Origin: CAVWTN01 sp963757945
Lineage (GTDB): Bacteria > Vulcanimicrobiota > Vulcanimicrobiia > Vulcanimicrobiales > Vulcanimicrobiaceae
Direction: 5' to 3'
NCBI GenBank assembly: GCA_963757945.1
Contig: CAVWTN010000002.1
Location: forward strand, 2,418,001-2,482,000
DNA: 64,000 bases
Shown: positions 40,982-49,311 of the stretch, one piece after another
Layout: every line of letters starts with the position of its first letter
Numbering within the stretch: the first letter of the stretch is position 1
Position numbers and translations under genes: made by a program
The notes under the pieces: model-generated
The model's input: the letters and a program-made list of their open reading frames with translations, nothing else
Database searches by the model: none
Told to the model about the DNA's origin: nothing

Positions 40982-41785
40982 ATGCCCAAGGAACGGCGAA
41001 AGACCGAGTTTGGGAAGCCGACCGTCCAATCCATCGACCGGGCGCTCGACATCATGGAGGCCCTGGCGTCGCGGCGTAGCCCGACGGGGATCAGCGAACT
41101 CGCGCACAACGTCGGCCTGCACGTCAGCACCGTCCATCGCCTGTTGACGACGCTCGTCGATCGCGGCTACGTTCGCCAAGATCCCGAAACGTCGCGCTAT
41201 CATCTGGCGGCGCGCGTCTTCTCGCTCGCGAGCGCGGCCGACATGCAGCTCGATTTGCGGCTCGTCGCGCATCCGTTTCTCGAGATGCTGATGCGCAAGG
41301 TCGGCGAGACCGCGAACCTCGTGACGGCGGGCGGCGATCATGTGATCTACCTCGATCAAGTCGAGAGCATGCACCTCGTGAAGATGTTCACCGCGCCCGG
41401 GATGCGCGCGCCGCTCTATTGCACCGGAACCGGCAAAGCGATCCTCGCGTTTCGGTCGCCGCAAGCACAGGAGGCGATCCTCGCCGGGCCGTTCCCCCGG
41501 CACACGCCGCACACGCTCGTGACCCGGGCCGACCTCGAACGCGAGCTTGCCGTCACGCGCGCCCGCGGCTACGCGATCGACAACGAAGAGATGGAAGAAG
41601 GCGTGCGCTGTCTCGCGGTCCCCGTTTTCGACCGGCGCGGCGATGTCGCCGGCGCCATCTCGGTCTCGGGACCGACGTCGCGCATGACGCTCGAACGCGT
41701 CGAGAAGTTCGTCCCGCTCGTGCGCAAGATCGCGAGCGAACTGAGCCGGCAACTCGGCCACGAAACGAGCGAAGCCACGGCCTGA
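40982..41785 (+). CDS. IclR-family transcriptional regulator
   Basis: DNA-binding regulator of 267 residues. Winged helix-turn-helix at about 15-75 (RALDIMEALASRRSPTGISELAHNVGLHVSTVHRLLTTLVDRGYV). The C-terminal effector domain starts near 85 and contains LVTAGGDHVIYLDQV, APLYCTGTGKAILAF, GYAIDNEEMEEGVRCLAVPVFDRRGDVAGAISVSGP. It is convergent with the transhydrogenase gene four bases away and divergent from menA. Likely ligand: a small organic acid. Confidence 0.93.
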   Translation: MPKERRKTEFGKPTVQSIDRALDIMEALASRRSPTGISELAHNVGLHVSTVHRLLTTLVDRGYVRQDPETSRYHLAARVFSLASAADMQLDLRLVAHPFLEMLMRKVGETANLVTAGGDHVIYLDQVESMHLVKMFTAPGMRAPLYCTGTGKAILAFRSPQAQEAILAGPFPRHTPHTLVTRADLERELAVTRARGYAIDNEEMEEGVRCLAVPVFDRRGDVAGAISVSGPTSRMTLERVEKFVPLVRKIASELSRQLGHETSEATA

Positions 41786-41789
41786 CCCT

Positions 41790-43097
41790 TCACCAGTAGC
41801 GCAGGGCGTTGCGGAAGAGGTCCTCGAGCTCGGGCTCGGCGACGGGGAGCGGTGCGTTCGCGAGCAGGCGGCGCTGCGGGGCGGCGCCGTCGCGCAGGGC
41901 GGGCACGTCGGCGCTCGTGAACCCGACCCCGCCCACGCCGCAAGGCATTCCGGTCGCGCGCATCAGCGTCTCGATCCGCTGCGCGAGCAGCTCGCCCGCA
42001 TCGGCCGGCGCCGCTCCCCGCACGTCGGCGCCGAGCAACTCGGCGGCATGCAAATGGCGTTCGGGATTCGCGCGCGCCGTGAAGCGCACGACGGCCGGCG
42101 TGTTGACGACGACGGCCATGCCGTGCGGAACGATCGGCCCCGTTCCCGGATACTCGGGCGCGTGATACTCGCGCACGAGCCCCGCCACCGCGTACGACAT
42201 CGCGTGCGGGACGTGCACGCCCGCGTTGCCGAAACCGATCCCCGCCAGCGTCGCGGCAAACATCATGCGCTCGCGGGCGGCGCGATCGTTCGGATCGTTG
42301 ACGGCGCGCTCGATCGCAGCGCCGAGGATGCGCAGCGCTTCGATGCAAGCCAGATCGCTGAAGGGATTCGCGCCCTGCGACATCGGCCGCGCGGAAGGCG
42401 TCGCCGGGCGCGCGCGCTGCGTGAACGGGAGCGCGGTGTAGCTTTCCAGAGCGTGGCTGAGCACGTCGAAGCCGCTGCACGCGACGACCGTCTTCGGCAA
42501 GGTTGCCGTGCAATCCGGATCGATGATCCCGAGCGTCGGACGCAGGCGGCGCGAGGCGATCCCCGTCTTGACCCCGAGCGCGAGCAGATCGAAGATCGCG
42601 ATCCCGGTCACCTCGCTGCCGGTCCCGGCGGTGGTCGGGCAGGCGATGTGCGGCCGCAAGGGCCCTGGGATCGGGGCGCCGCGGCCGATCGGCGCGTTGA
42701 CGTAGGCCAGGAACTCCGCCGGATGCGTCGAGTACAGGTTCGCGGCCTTGGCGGTATCGATCACCGAGCCGCCGCCGACCGAGACGAATCCGTCGAACCG
42801 CCCGTCGCGCGCGAATTCGGCCGCGGCGGAGAACGAGGCGTCCGTCGGCTCGACGCTGACGCCGTCGTAGATCACGGGGTCCAGGCCCGCGGCCCGCAGC
42901 GAAGCGGTGACGGTCGCCACCGGCTCCAAACCCGCGAGCGTGCGATCCGTGAACAGCGCGACGCGCCGCATGCCGAGGCTCTGCGCCTCGGGGCCGGCCT
43001 CGGCGAGGACGCCGCTTCCGTACTTGATTCGGGAGGTATCGACTTCGAACGCCCGGTCGCCGGCGTCGGTGAACGCATAACCGTGGCAACAGACCAT
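41790..43097 (-). CDS. Hydroxyacid-oxoacid transhydrogenase (Fe-containing ADH family)
   Basis: Group III alcohol dehydrogenase-like enzyme of 435 residues. It resembles mitochondrial ADHFE1: FEVDTSRIKYGSGVL at the start, FVSVGGGSVIDTAKAANLY, ACPTTAGTGSEVTGIAIFD, and metal ligands in FDVLSHALESYTA and the AGVHVPHAMSYAVAG and VPHGMAVVVNTPAV blocks. ADHFE1-type enzymes couple oxidation of 4-hydroxybutyrate to reduction of 2-oxoglutarate. The frame continues about 166 codons upstream, but those overlap the opposite ppx gene and are not family-like. I chose the ATG at 43097, just after a GGGGGG ribosome site. Confidence 0.9.
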   Translation of the reverse strand: MVCCHGYAFTDAGDRAFEVDTSRIKYGSGVLAEAGPEAQSLGMRRVALFTDRTLAGLEPVATVTASLRAAGLDPVIYDGVSVEPTDASFSAAAEFARDGRFDGFVSVGGGSVIDTAKAANLYSTHPAEFLAYVNAPIGRGAPIPGPLRPHIACPTTAGTGSEVTGIAIFDLLALGVKTGIASRRLRPTLGIIDPDCTATLPKTVVACSGFDVLSHALESYTALPFTQRARPATPSARPMSQGANPFSDLACIEALRILGAAIERAVNDPNDRAARERMMFAATLAGIGFGNAGVHVPHAMSYAVAGLVREYHAPEYPGTGPIVPHGMAVVVNTPAVVRFTARANPERHLHAAELLGADVRGAAPADAGELLAQRIETLMRATGMPCGVGGVGFTSADVPALRDGAAPQRRLLANAPLPVAEPELEDLFRNALRYW

Positions 43098-43182
43098 GCC
43101 CCCCAGATGTCGCCGGAATCGCTTCGATTCCTCGCGCCCGACAGAGGGGTCGGCCCGCGGAAGCTGCAAAGAGCGGGCAACC

Positions 43183-44778
43183 ATGCTGCTGGGCGCGATC
43201 GACATCGGGACCAACTCGATCCACCTGATCGTCGTCGAACTCGATCCTCGCTTCGGGACCTCCCGGACGTTGATCAAAGAGCGCGAGATGGTCAGGCTCG
43301 GGGCGGGCGATGCGCTGACCCGCGGCCACCTCGGCCGCAAGGCGATCGAGCGCGGCGTCGCCGCGATCTCGCGGTTCGCGGAAGTGGCGCGCAAGGCGGG
43401 TGCCGTGGAGATCCGGGCGGTTGCGACCTCGGCGGTCCGCGAAGCGCGCAATCGCGCCGCGTTCGTGACGGCGGTCCGTTCCGCGTGCGGGGTGACGGTC
43501 GAGGTTCTCTCGGATCTCGAGGAAGCGCGGCTGATCCACCTGGGCGTGAGCCGCGGCTTCCAGCTCTCGGCCGGCGGCGTCTGCATCCTGGACATCGGCG
43601 GAGGCTCGACGGAACTGATCGTCGCCGACGAGGCGCGGCCCTATTTTCTGCACAGCATGAAGCTCGGCAGCCTGCGCTTGTACGAGGAGTACCTGCGCGA
43701 CGGTAAGGACTCGGGGTATCGCGCGCTGCGCAAGCACGTCACCGAGGTGCTCGCGCCGCTTGCCGAGCAGCTGGCGGAGTTCCAATTCGAAATGGTCGTC
43801 GGCACGTCCGGCACGATCATGGGCCTCGCTTCGCTCGACGCCGCGCGCGCCGGGACGCCGGTCGCTCGGACGCACGGCTATCGCCTCAAGCTCGACCGGC
43901 TGCGTAAACTGCAGGCGCAGATGCTGCGCCTGACGCCCGAGGAGCGGCGCAAGATGCCCGGGATGAACCCGCGGCGCAGCGACATCATCGTCGCGGGCAA
44001 CGTGATCCTGATCGAGACGCTCGAGATGCTGGAACGCGACGAGATCGTCGTCTGCGAGCGGGCGTTGCGCGAGGGGATCGTCGTCGACTTCCTCGAGCGC
44101 AACGTCGCCGTCGCGCGCAGGCTCGGCGACGAGCGGACGCGCCGCTTCGATGCCGTGCACGCCTTCGGCAAGCGTTTCGGGCACGACGGCGTTCACGAGA
44201 CGCACGTCGCGAATCTCGCGTTGCAGCTCTTCGATAGCCTTCGCGACGTGCACGCCCTCGAGCCGGCCGAGCGCGACGTGTTGTTCGCCGCGGCGTTGCT
44301 GCACGACGTCGGCCGCGCGATCAACGAGAGCAGCCACCACAAGCACAGCGCCTACATCGTTCGCAATTCGGCGCTGGCGGGCTGGCGCGCGGAGGAGATC
44401 GAGTTGATCGCCGTGCTCGTGCGTTATCATCGGCGTTCGCTGCCCAAACCCACGCACGCGGAGTTCATCGCGAGCGACGCCGCCCGCCGGCGTAAGATCG
44501 GGATCCTCGGCGGGATCCTGCGCGTCGCCGACGGCCTGGACTCCCGGCATCTCGGCGTCGTTTCCGAGGTCTCCGTGCGCACGTTGGGAACGCGGCTCGA
44601 GATCGTCGCGTACGCCGAACAGGACGTCACCGCGGAGGTCGCGAGCGCGATCTTCAAGTCCGACATGCTCGTCCGGGCGCTCGGCATGCCGGTCACGATT
44701 CTCAGTGCCGAAGTGGCGTTCGATCGCGAATCAACGACCTTGCCTTCCGGGCGCAGCGGCGCCGCAATAGCAGGCTGA
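43183..44778 (+). CDS. ppx: Ppx/GppA phosphatase with C-terminal HD domain
   Basis: Exopolyphosphatase/guanosine pentaphosphatase, 531 residues. N-terminal actin-like fold: GAIDIGTNSIHLIVVEL, the ATSAVREARNR block, CILDIGGGSTELIV and VGTSGTIMGLASL. From about 330 an HD-type domain follows (FAAALLHDVGRAINESSHHKHSAYIV), as in long Ppx. The enzyme removes terminal phosphate from polyphosphate or pppGpp. The ATG at 43183 is family-consistent. The location immediately upstream of the PhoB/PhoR-like genes fits phosphate homeostasis; the RR gene starts one base after its stop. Confidence 0.93.
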   Translation: MLLGAIDIGTNSIHLIVVELDPRFGTSRTLIKEREMVRLGAGDALTRGHLGRKAIERGVAAISRFAEVARKAGAVEIRAVATSAVREARNRAAFVTAVRSACGVTVEVLSDLEEARLIHLGVSRGFQLSAGGVCILDIGGGSTELIVADEARPYFLHSMKLGSLRLYEEYLRDGKDSGYRALRKHVTEVLAPLAEQLAEFQFEMVVGTSGTIMGLASLDAARAGTPVARTHGYRLKLDRLRKLQAQMLRLTPEERRKMPGMNPRRSDIIVAGNVILIETLEMLERDEIVVCERALREGIVVDFLERNVAVARRLGDERTRRFDAVHAFGKRFGHDGVHETHVANLALQLFDSLRDVHALEPAERDVLFAAALLHDVGRAINESSHHKHSAYIVRNSALAGWRAEEIELIAVLVRYHRRSLPKPTHAEFIASDAARRRKIGILGGILRVADGLDSRHLGVVSEVSVRTLGTRLEIVAYAEQDVTAEVASAIFKSDMLVRALGMPVTILSAEVAFDRESTTLPSGRSGAAIAG

Positions 44779-44779
44779 T

Positions 44780-45490
44780 ATGATGGAGCAGAACGGAGGG
44801 GCCGCGGGACCGAAGCGGATCCTCGTCGTCGACGACGAGTCGGCGATCTTACAGACGCTGCGCTTCAACCTCGAGCGCAGCGGTTACGAGGTGGTGACGG
44901 CAGGCGACGGCCGCTCCGCCGTCTCGCTCGCGTTGCGCGAGCAGCCGGACCTGGTGGTCCTCGACATCATGTTGCCCCTGCTGGACGGGGTCGAGGCGTG
45001 TCGCGAGATCCGCAAGAACAGCGACGTCCCGATCATGATGCTGACTGCCAAGGATCAGGAGATCGACAAGGTCCTCGCGCTCGAGCTGGGCGCGGACGAC
45101 TATATGACCAAGCCGTTTTCGCTGCACGAGTTCCTCGCGCGCGTGAAGGCGCGCCTGCGGCGGCGGCGCTCGAAGGACGAGCCGGCCTCGGAGGTGCTCG
45201 AAGCGTCCGGGATCGTGCTCGATCCCGCCCGCCACTCGCTCAGCGTCCGAGGGCGTGAAGTCGCGCTCGCGCCGAAGGAGTTCGGCCTGCTCCAGGTGCT
45301 GATGGAGAACCGGGGCCGCGTCGTGACGCGCCAGATGCTGCTCGATAAGGTCTGGGGCTACGACTTCGACGGCGAGCATCAGACCGTGAGCGTCCACATA
45401 CGCTGGCTGCGCGAGAAGATCGAGATCGACGCGAACAACCCGCGGCACATCGTCACGGTGCGCAGCCGCGGGTATATGTTCAAGGAGTAG
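44780..45490 (+). CDS. phoB: OmpR/PhoB-family response regulator
   Basis: DNA-binding response regulator of 236 residues. Receiver: KRILVVDDESAIL acidic pair, phosphoacceptor Asp in LVVLDIMLPLLDG (about 58), Lys in MLTAKDQEIDK. C-terminal winged helix: LAPKEFGLLQVLMENRGRVVTRQMLLDKVWGYDFDG and SVHIRWLREKIE. It is followed 10 bp later by the PhoR-like kinase and lies in a phosphate-uptake neighbourhood, so it is most likely the regulator acting on the 47.9 kb repeat site. The symbol rests on context. Confidence 0.92.
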   Translation: MMEQNGGAAGPKRILVVDDESAILQTLRFNLERSGYEVVTAGDGRSAVSLALREQPDLVVLDIMLPLLDGVEACREIRKNSDVPIMMLTAKDQEIDKVLALELGADDYMTKPFSLHEFLARVKARLRRRRSKDEPASEVLEASGIVLDPARHSLSVRGREVALAPKEFGLLQVLMENRGRVVTRQMLLDKVWGYDFDGEHQTVSVHIRWLREKIEIDANNPRHIVTVRSRGYMFKE

Positions 45491-45500
45491 TGGCAGGGCC

Positions 45501-46706
45501 GTGACGTGGCAGTTCGACCTGGCATGCATCGCGGCGGGCCTCGTCCTCGGACTTCTTTGCGGCCGCTTGGCATGGGGCGCGCGCGCCGCGCCGCCGGCCC
45601 CGGCTCCGCCGCCGCCCCCTCCGGCGCCGCCGGTGAAGGCGGTCGACGCGCAAACCGAGGTCGCGCGGATCGTCGATGCGCTCGCGATCGGCGTGATCTT
45701 CGTCGATGGGCGCGGCACGATCGCGCTCGTGAACGACGCGGCGCACACGATATTCCGGATCAAGAGCGCGAACGTCGTCGGGCGTTCCGTCATCGAGGTC
45801 GTCCCCTCGTTCGAACTGGATCAGCGCGTGCGCGACGCCTTGCGCGGGGGCGCCTGGCGCGGCTCGATCTCGCTCGCGGGCACGGTCCCGCCGCGCCGTC
45901 TCACCGTGGCCGTCGTGCCGCGCGACGATCGGGAAGGCGCGGTCCTCTTGGCCAGCGACCAGACGCGCTTGCACGAACTCGAGCGCACGCGCAGCGAGTT
46001 CATATCGAACGTCTCGCACGAGCTGCGCACGCCGCTTTCCTCGATCAAACTGATGATCGAGACGCTGCTCGCGAGCGACGACCGGGAAGCGCGCGACCTG
46101 TTTTTGCCGCAGGTCCATACGGAGGTCGACCGGATGGTGCGGCTGGTGGAAGAATTGCTCGAACTCGCGCGGGCGGAATCGGGCCGCGTCGTCCTCAAGC
46201 GTCAGAAGCTCGACCTGGCGAAGCTCGTCGAAGGCGTCGTGCAATCGTTCGAAGCCCGCGCGCAGACGCTCGGCGTTCGCTTGGAGTTCGAAGGGACCCC
46301 CGCTGCGCTCGAGGGCGACGCGCATCGGCTCACGCAAGTCGCGATCAATCTGATCGATAACGCGTTGCGCCACACGCCCTCCGGCGGGCTCGTCGAAGTG
46401 AGCGTGCGCAATGTCCCACCCGACGTGTTGCTCGCGGTGCGCGATACGGGCATCGGGATCCCCTACAACGACCTGCCCCACATCTTCGACCGATTCTACG
46501 TCGTCGACCGCTCGCGCGCGCGCGAATCCGCGGGGACCGGGCTCGGCCTTGCGATCGTGCGGCAATTCGTGGAAGCGCATGACGGCCGCGTCACCGCGGA
46601 TTCCGAGCTCGGAGTGGGATCGACGTTTCATTGCCGCTTCCCGGCGGCGGCGGACGCTACTCCGCTGCTGGGAGCGGCCGGTCGCGCCGCCGGTATTCAA
46701 AGCTGA
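45501..46706 (+). CDS. phoR: Sensor histidine kinase, PhoR-like
   Basis: Kinase of 401 residues. One N-terminal membrane helix (about 4-24), a Pro-rich stretch, then a PAS domain (RIVDALAIGVIFVDGRGTIALVND, about 53-150). HisKA with FISNVSHELRTPLSSIK; HATPase with N-box LIDNALRHTPSGG, G1 VRDTGIGIPYND, G2 GTGLGLAIVRQF. The single helix and lack of an extracytoplasmic sensor domain are typical of PhoR, which senses phosphate through PstSCAB. GTG start preceded by GGCAGGGCC. The last 50 bp overlap the oppositely oriented acyltransferase gene. Confidence 0.92.
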   Translation: MTWQFDLACIAAGLVLGLLCGRLAWGARAAPPAPAPPPPPPAPPVKAVDAQTEVARIVDALAIGVIFVDGRGTIALVNDAAHTIFRIKSANVVGRSVIEVVPSFELDQRVRDALRGGAWRGSISLAGTVPPRRLTVAVVPRDDREGAVLLASDQTRLHELERTRSEFISNVSHELRTPLSSIKLMIETLLASDDREARDLFLPQVHTEVDRMVRLVEELLELARAESGRVVLKRQKLDLAKLVEGVVQSFEARAQTLGVRLEFEGTPAALEGDAHRLTQVAINLIDNALRHTPSGGLVEVSVRNVPPDVLLAVRDTGIGIPYNDLPHIFDRFYVVDRSRARESAGTGLGLAIVRQFVEAHDGRVTADSELGVGSTFHCRFPAAADATPLLGAAGRAAGIQS

Positions 46707-47847
46707 AGGGCAGCGGCGCTCGCAGCGAGAGCAGCGGACGTTCGATGAAATAGGTGATCGCGGTCGAGATCGCGAGCGAGACGCCCACGACCGTCGCGAC
46801 GTACAGCGGTTTCCAGGTTTCGTCCGCGTGCGGGTTGCCGATCGCCGAGGGCGGGATGTTGTGCGCGAAAAGCCAGATCGCAACGAGCGTGTGCCAAAGA
46901 TAGAGATTGTACGAGATGATGGACACGAAGACGAGGACCGGGTTCCCGAGCGCCGCGCGCCACCAGCGCGCGGCAAAGCACGACGCCACGATCAGCGAGC
47001 CCGCGACCGCGGCGAGCAGCGTGCGGTTGAGCACTTGCCAGCGCTCCCGGCCGTCGGGGATGTCGAACGCGGCGCTGGCTTGAGCTAGCAGGACGAGCGC
47101 GGCAACGGTCAACGCGACGGCCAGCAGGGTCGCAACGCTGCGCGTCCGCCCTCCCTCCGGCAGGCGGGTCCGCAGGAACACGAACGAGTACGCCGCGAGC
47201 ATCCCGAACGCGAAGACGTCCAGGTAGGCGGGCAGCTGCCGCACGACGGGCTCGTTCTCTAGACAACAGCCGGCCAGGGAGATCCGGAATGCGAGCGCCG
47301 CCGCCGTCATCGCGAACGCGACGGTCAGGGGCCGGCGTACGAACGCGCGGATCAGGAACGGGAAGATCAGATAGAATTGGACCTCGATCGCGAGGCTCCA
47401 AAAGACGGCATTCGTGTGCCCGAACGGGTCGTTGTACGAGTTGTTGAAAAAGAGCGCGTGGTTGAACAGCGCCCACGCGAGGTCCGCCGGCCGCGAGAAG
47501 ACCGCGAGCGAGAGCAGCGCCGTCGCCGCGAGCGCCAGCGCGTACGAGGGGACGATCTTCATGAAACGCCGCTCCGCGAAGGCGAGGTTCCCCGGGGCGC
47601 GCGTGCCTTCGAGCCTGGCCCGGGCATAGGGAAAGCACAGGCAGAAGCCGCTGATCAGGAAGAACAGGTCGACGCCCAGGTACCCCGAGCGCGGCACGAA
47701 CGCGACCGGCACGTCGAAGCCGAAAAGGCGCAGCGAGGGCGTGAGCCAGGAGAAGAGCCAGGTATGGAAGCCAAGGACCAGGAGCACGGCAAGGCCGCGC
47801 AGTCCATCGACCACTTCCGTACCGCTCGAAGCGTGCAGGCGAAGCAC
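46657..47847 (-). CDS. Acyltransferase 3 (OafA-like) membrane protein
   Basis: Integral membrane O-acyltransferase of 396 residues with about ten helices. Starts VVDGLRGLAVLLVLGFHTW (conserved R of the family and a catalytic-site His), then GYLGVDLFFLISGFCLCFPYARARL and RRFMKIVPSYALAL. Relatives acetylate surface polysaccharides or lipids. It faces the phosphate regulon: divergent from pstS, with its 3' end inside the phoR gene. A second member of the family sits on the other side of the pst genes (52866-53999). GTG start at 47847. Confidence 0.87.
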   Translation of the reverse strand: MLRLHASSGTEVVDGLRGLAVLLVLGFHTWLFSWLTPSLRLFGFDVPVAFVPRSGYLGVDLFFLISGFCLCFPYARARLEGTRAPGNLAFAERRFMKIVPSYALALAATALLSLAVFSRPADLAWALFNHALFFNNSYNDPFGHTNAVFWSLAIEVQFYLIFPFLIRAFVRRPLTVAFAMTAAALAFRISLAGCCLENEPVVRQLPAYLDVFAFGMLAAYSFVFLRTRLPEGGRTRSVATLLAVALTVAALVLLAQASAAFDIPDGRERWQVLNRTLLAAVAGSLIVASCFAARWWRAALGNPVLVFVSIISYNLYLWHTLVAIWLFAHNIPPSAIGNPHADETWKPLYVATVVGVSLAISTAITYFIERPLLSLRAPLPFSFEYRRRDRPLPAAE

Positions 47848-47893
47848 TGCTCTCGTTATCGGCTGCGCGCGCGCTCGTCCCCTCTCGCCTACA

Positions 47894-47940
47894 TTAAGGG
47901 AGCTTAATCTATGGTTAAGTCCCCGTTAGGCTCCGTTTGG
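47894..47940 (+). promoter_or_regulatory. Candidate Pho box (TTAA direct repeats, 10-11 bp phased)
   Basis: TTAA or close variants occur at 47894, 47904, 47915 (TTAA), 47926 (TTAG) and about 47937 (TTGG), i.e. roughly once per helical turn. PhoB/PhoP/SphR-type regulators bind just such 11-bp phased repeats (TTAACA in Bacillus, CTTAACCT in cyanobacteria). It is the only clearly AT-richer island here and lies between the acyltransferase and pstS genes, so it could control either or both. Confidence 0.65.
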
Positions 47941-48245
47941 CATCATTGGGGCCGGTGAGCCATTATCGTCCCTGCCTGCGAGGTGTTCGGCCGAGCGACG
48001 GCCTTCTTGCTGAAGGCGCCGCTGCGGGCCGGTTATCTCCCTGGCGGCACGAAGCTCACCGATTGCATCGTTGCCGTTGCCGAAGCGTCGCTTTCAGGCG
48101 GCCGCTTTTTTCTTCGACAGACGTCCCCAGTGACGCTCGTCGTTCTCGAGCCTCAAATCGCCGTCGCGAACCGCAGAAGTGCGCCGTGCGCAACGAGCCT
48201 CGAGCCACGACCTCCCGCTTCATTGCCGAAAGGTAGTTCCCAATA
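47941..48245. other. Long pstS leader, no supported gene
   Basis: About 300 bp between the Pho-box-like repeats and pstS. Two frames (47937-48236 and 47983-48246) stay open, but their products are low-complexity or Arg-rich, lack ribosome sites and look like chance. The region is probably a 5' untranslated leader; I see no clear hairpin terminator or riboswitch core. Confidence 0.5.
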
Positions 48246-49295
48246 ATGAGTTCCCAATCCATGACGCGTAAAGGCATGCTCGCTGCTGCGACTGCGGCGC
48301 TGGTCGCCGTCAGCGCCGGCGTGGCGCTCCCGGCGCTCGCTGCGACGCAGCTCACGGGCGCCGGCGCGACGTTCCCGTATCCGTTCTACTCGAAAGCGTT
48401 CTACGAATACAGCCAGAAGCACACCGACGTCACCGTCAACTACCAGTCGATCGGCAGCGGCGGCGGCATCCAGCAGTTCATCGCGAAGACCGTCGACTTC
48501 GGTGCCTCCGACGTTCCGATGAACGCCGACGAACTCAAGCGCGCGGGCGAACCGGTGGTCCAGTTCCCGACGACGCTCGGCGGCGTGGCGATCGCCTACA
48601 ATTTGCCGGACTACAAGGGCGACGTCCGCATCAGCCGCGCGGCCCTGGCCGACATCTACCTCGGCAAGATCGCGAAGTGGAACGATCCGGCCCTCGTCAA
48701 GTTGAACCCCGGTGCGAAGCTCCCCGATCTGCCGATCGTCGTCGTGCACCGTTCCGACGGCTCGGGTACCTCGTACATCTTCACGGACTTCCTCAGCCAC
48801 GTTTCGAGCGAGTGGAAGTCGAAGGTCGGGACGGGCAAGAGCGTGCAATGGCCCGCTCCCAGCAGCGTCGGCGGCAAGGGCAACGAAGGCGTTGCCGGGC
48901 AAGTGACGCAGACCCCGGGCGCGATCGGCTACATCGAACTGGCGTACGTGATCGAAAATAAGATCTCGTCGGCGTTCCTGGAGAACAAGGCCGGCAAATA
49001 CATCCAGGCTTCCGCAAGCGGCGTCCACGCCGCGGCCGCCTCGAAGACGGATATCTCCGCAACGGATTTCTCGATCGTCGACGCGGCGGGCGAGGGTGCG
49101 TACCCGATCGCCGGGTACTCGTGGGCGTTCGTCTATCAGGAGCCGAAGGACAAGGCCCGCGCCAAGCTCGTCGTCGACGCGCTGGAGTGGCTCGTCACCG
49201 ACGGTCAGCCGCTCGCAGCCGGGCTGAATTACGTCGCGCTGCCCTCCCACGTCCAGGCGTTCTCGAAGAAGGCGCTGGACCAGGTCAAGCTCTAA
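48246..49295 (+). CDS. pstS: Phosphate ABC transporter substrate-binding protein PstS
   Basis: Exported phosphate receptor of 349 residues. Signal peptide about 1-33. The mature protein begins TQLTGAGATFPYPFYSKAF; other blocks are NYQSIGSGGGIQQFIAKTVDFGASDVPM and HRSDGSGTSYIFTDFL, which supply the phosphate-binding Ser, Thr, Arg and Asp residues. No lipobox cysteine, so it is a soluble periplasmic protein, which suggests a diderm cell. First gene of pstS-C-A-B-B. Confidence 0.96.
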   Translation: MSSQSMTRKGMLAAATAALVAVSAGVALPALAATQLTGAGATFPYPFYSKAFYEYSQKHTDVTVNYQSIGSGGGIQQFIAKTVDFGASDVPMNADELKRAGEPVVQFPTTLGGVAIAYNLPDYKGDVRISRAALADIYLGKIAKWNDPALVKLNPGAKLPDLPIVVVHRSDGSGTSYIFTDFLSHVSSEWKSKVGTGKSVQWPAPSSVGGKGNEGVAGQVTQTPGAIGYIELAYVIENKISSAFLENKAGKYIQASASGVHAAAASKTDISATDFSIVDAAGEGAYPIAGYSWAFVYQEPKDKARAKLVVDALEWLVTDGQPLAAGLNYVALPSHVQAFSKKALDQVKL

Positions 49296-49311
49296 GTACC
49301 ACGAGGTTCAG

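Noticed and set aside
47937..48246. Two overlapping frames of 99 and 87 codons upstream of pstS
   Set aside because: No ribosome site, low-complexity Arg-rich products, different frames over the same bases; more likely leader RNA.
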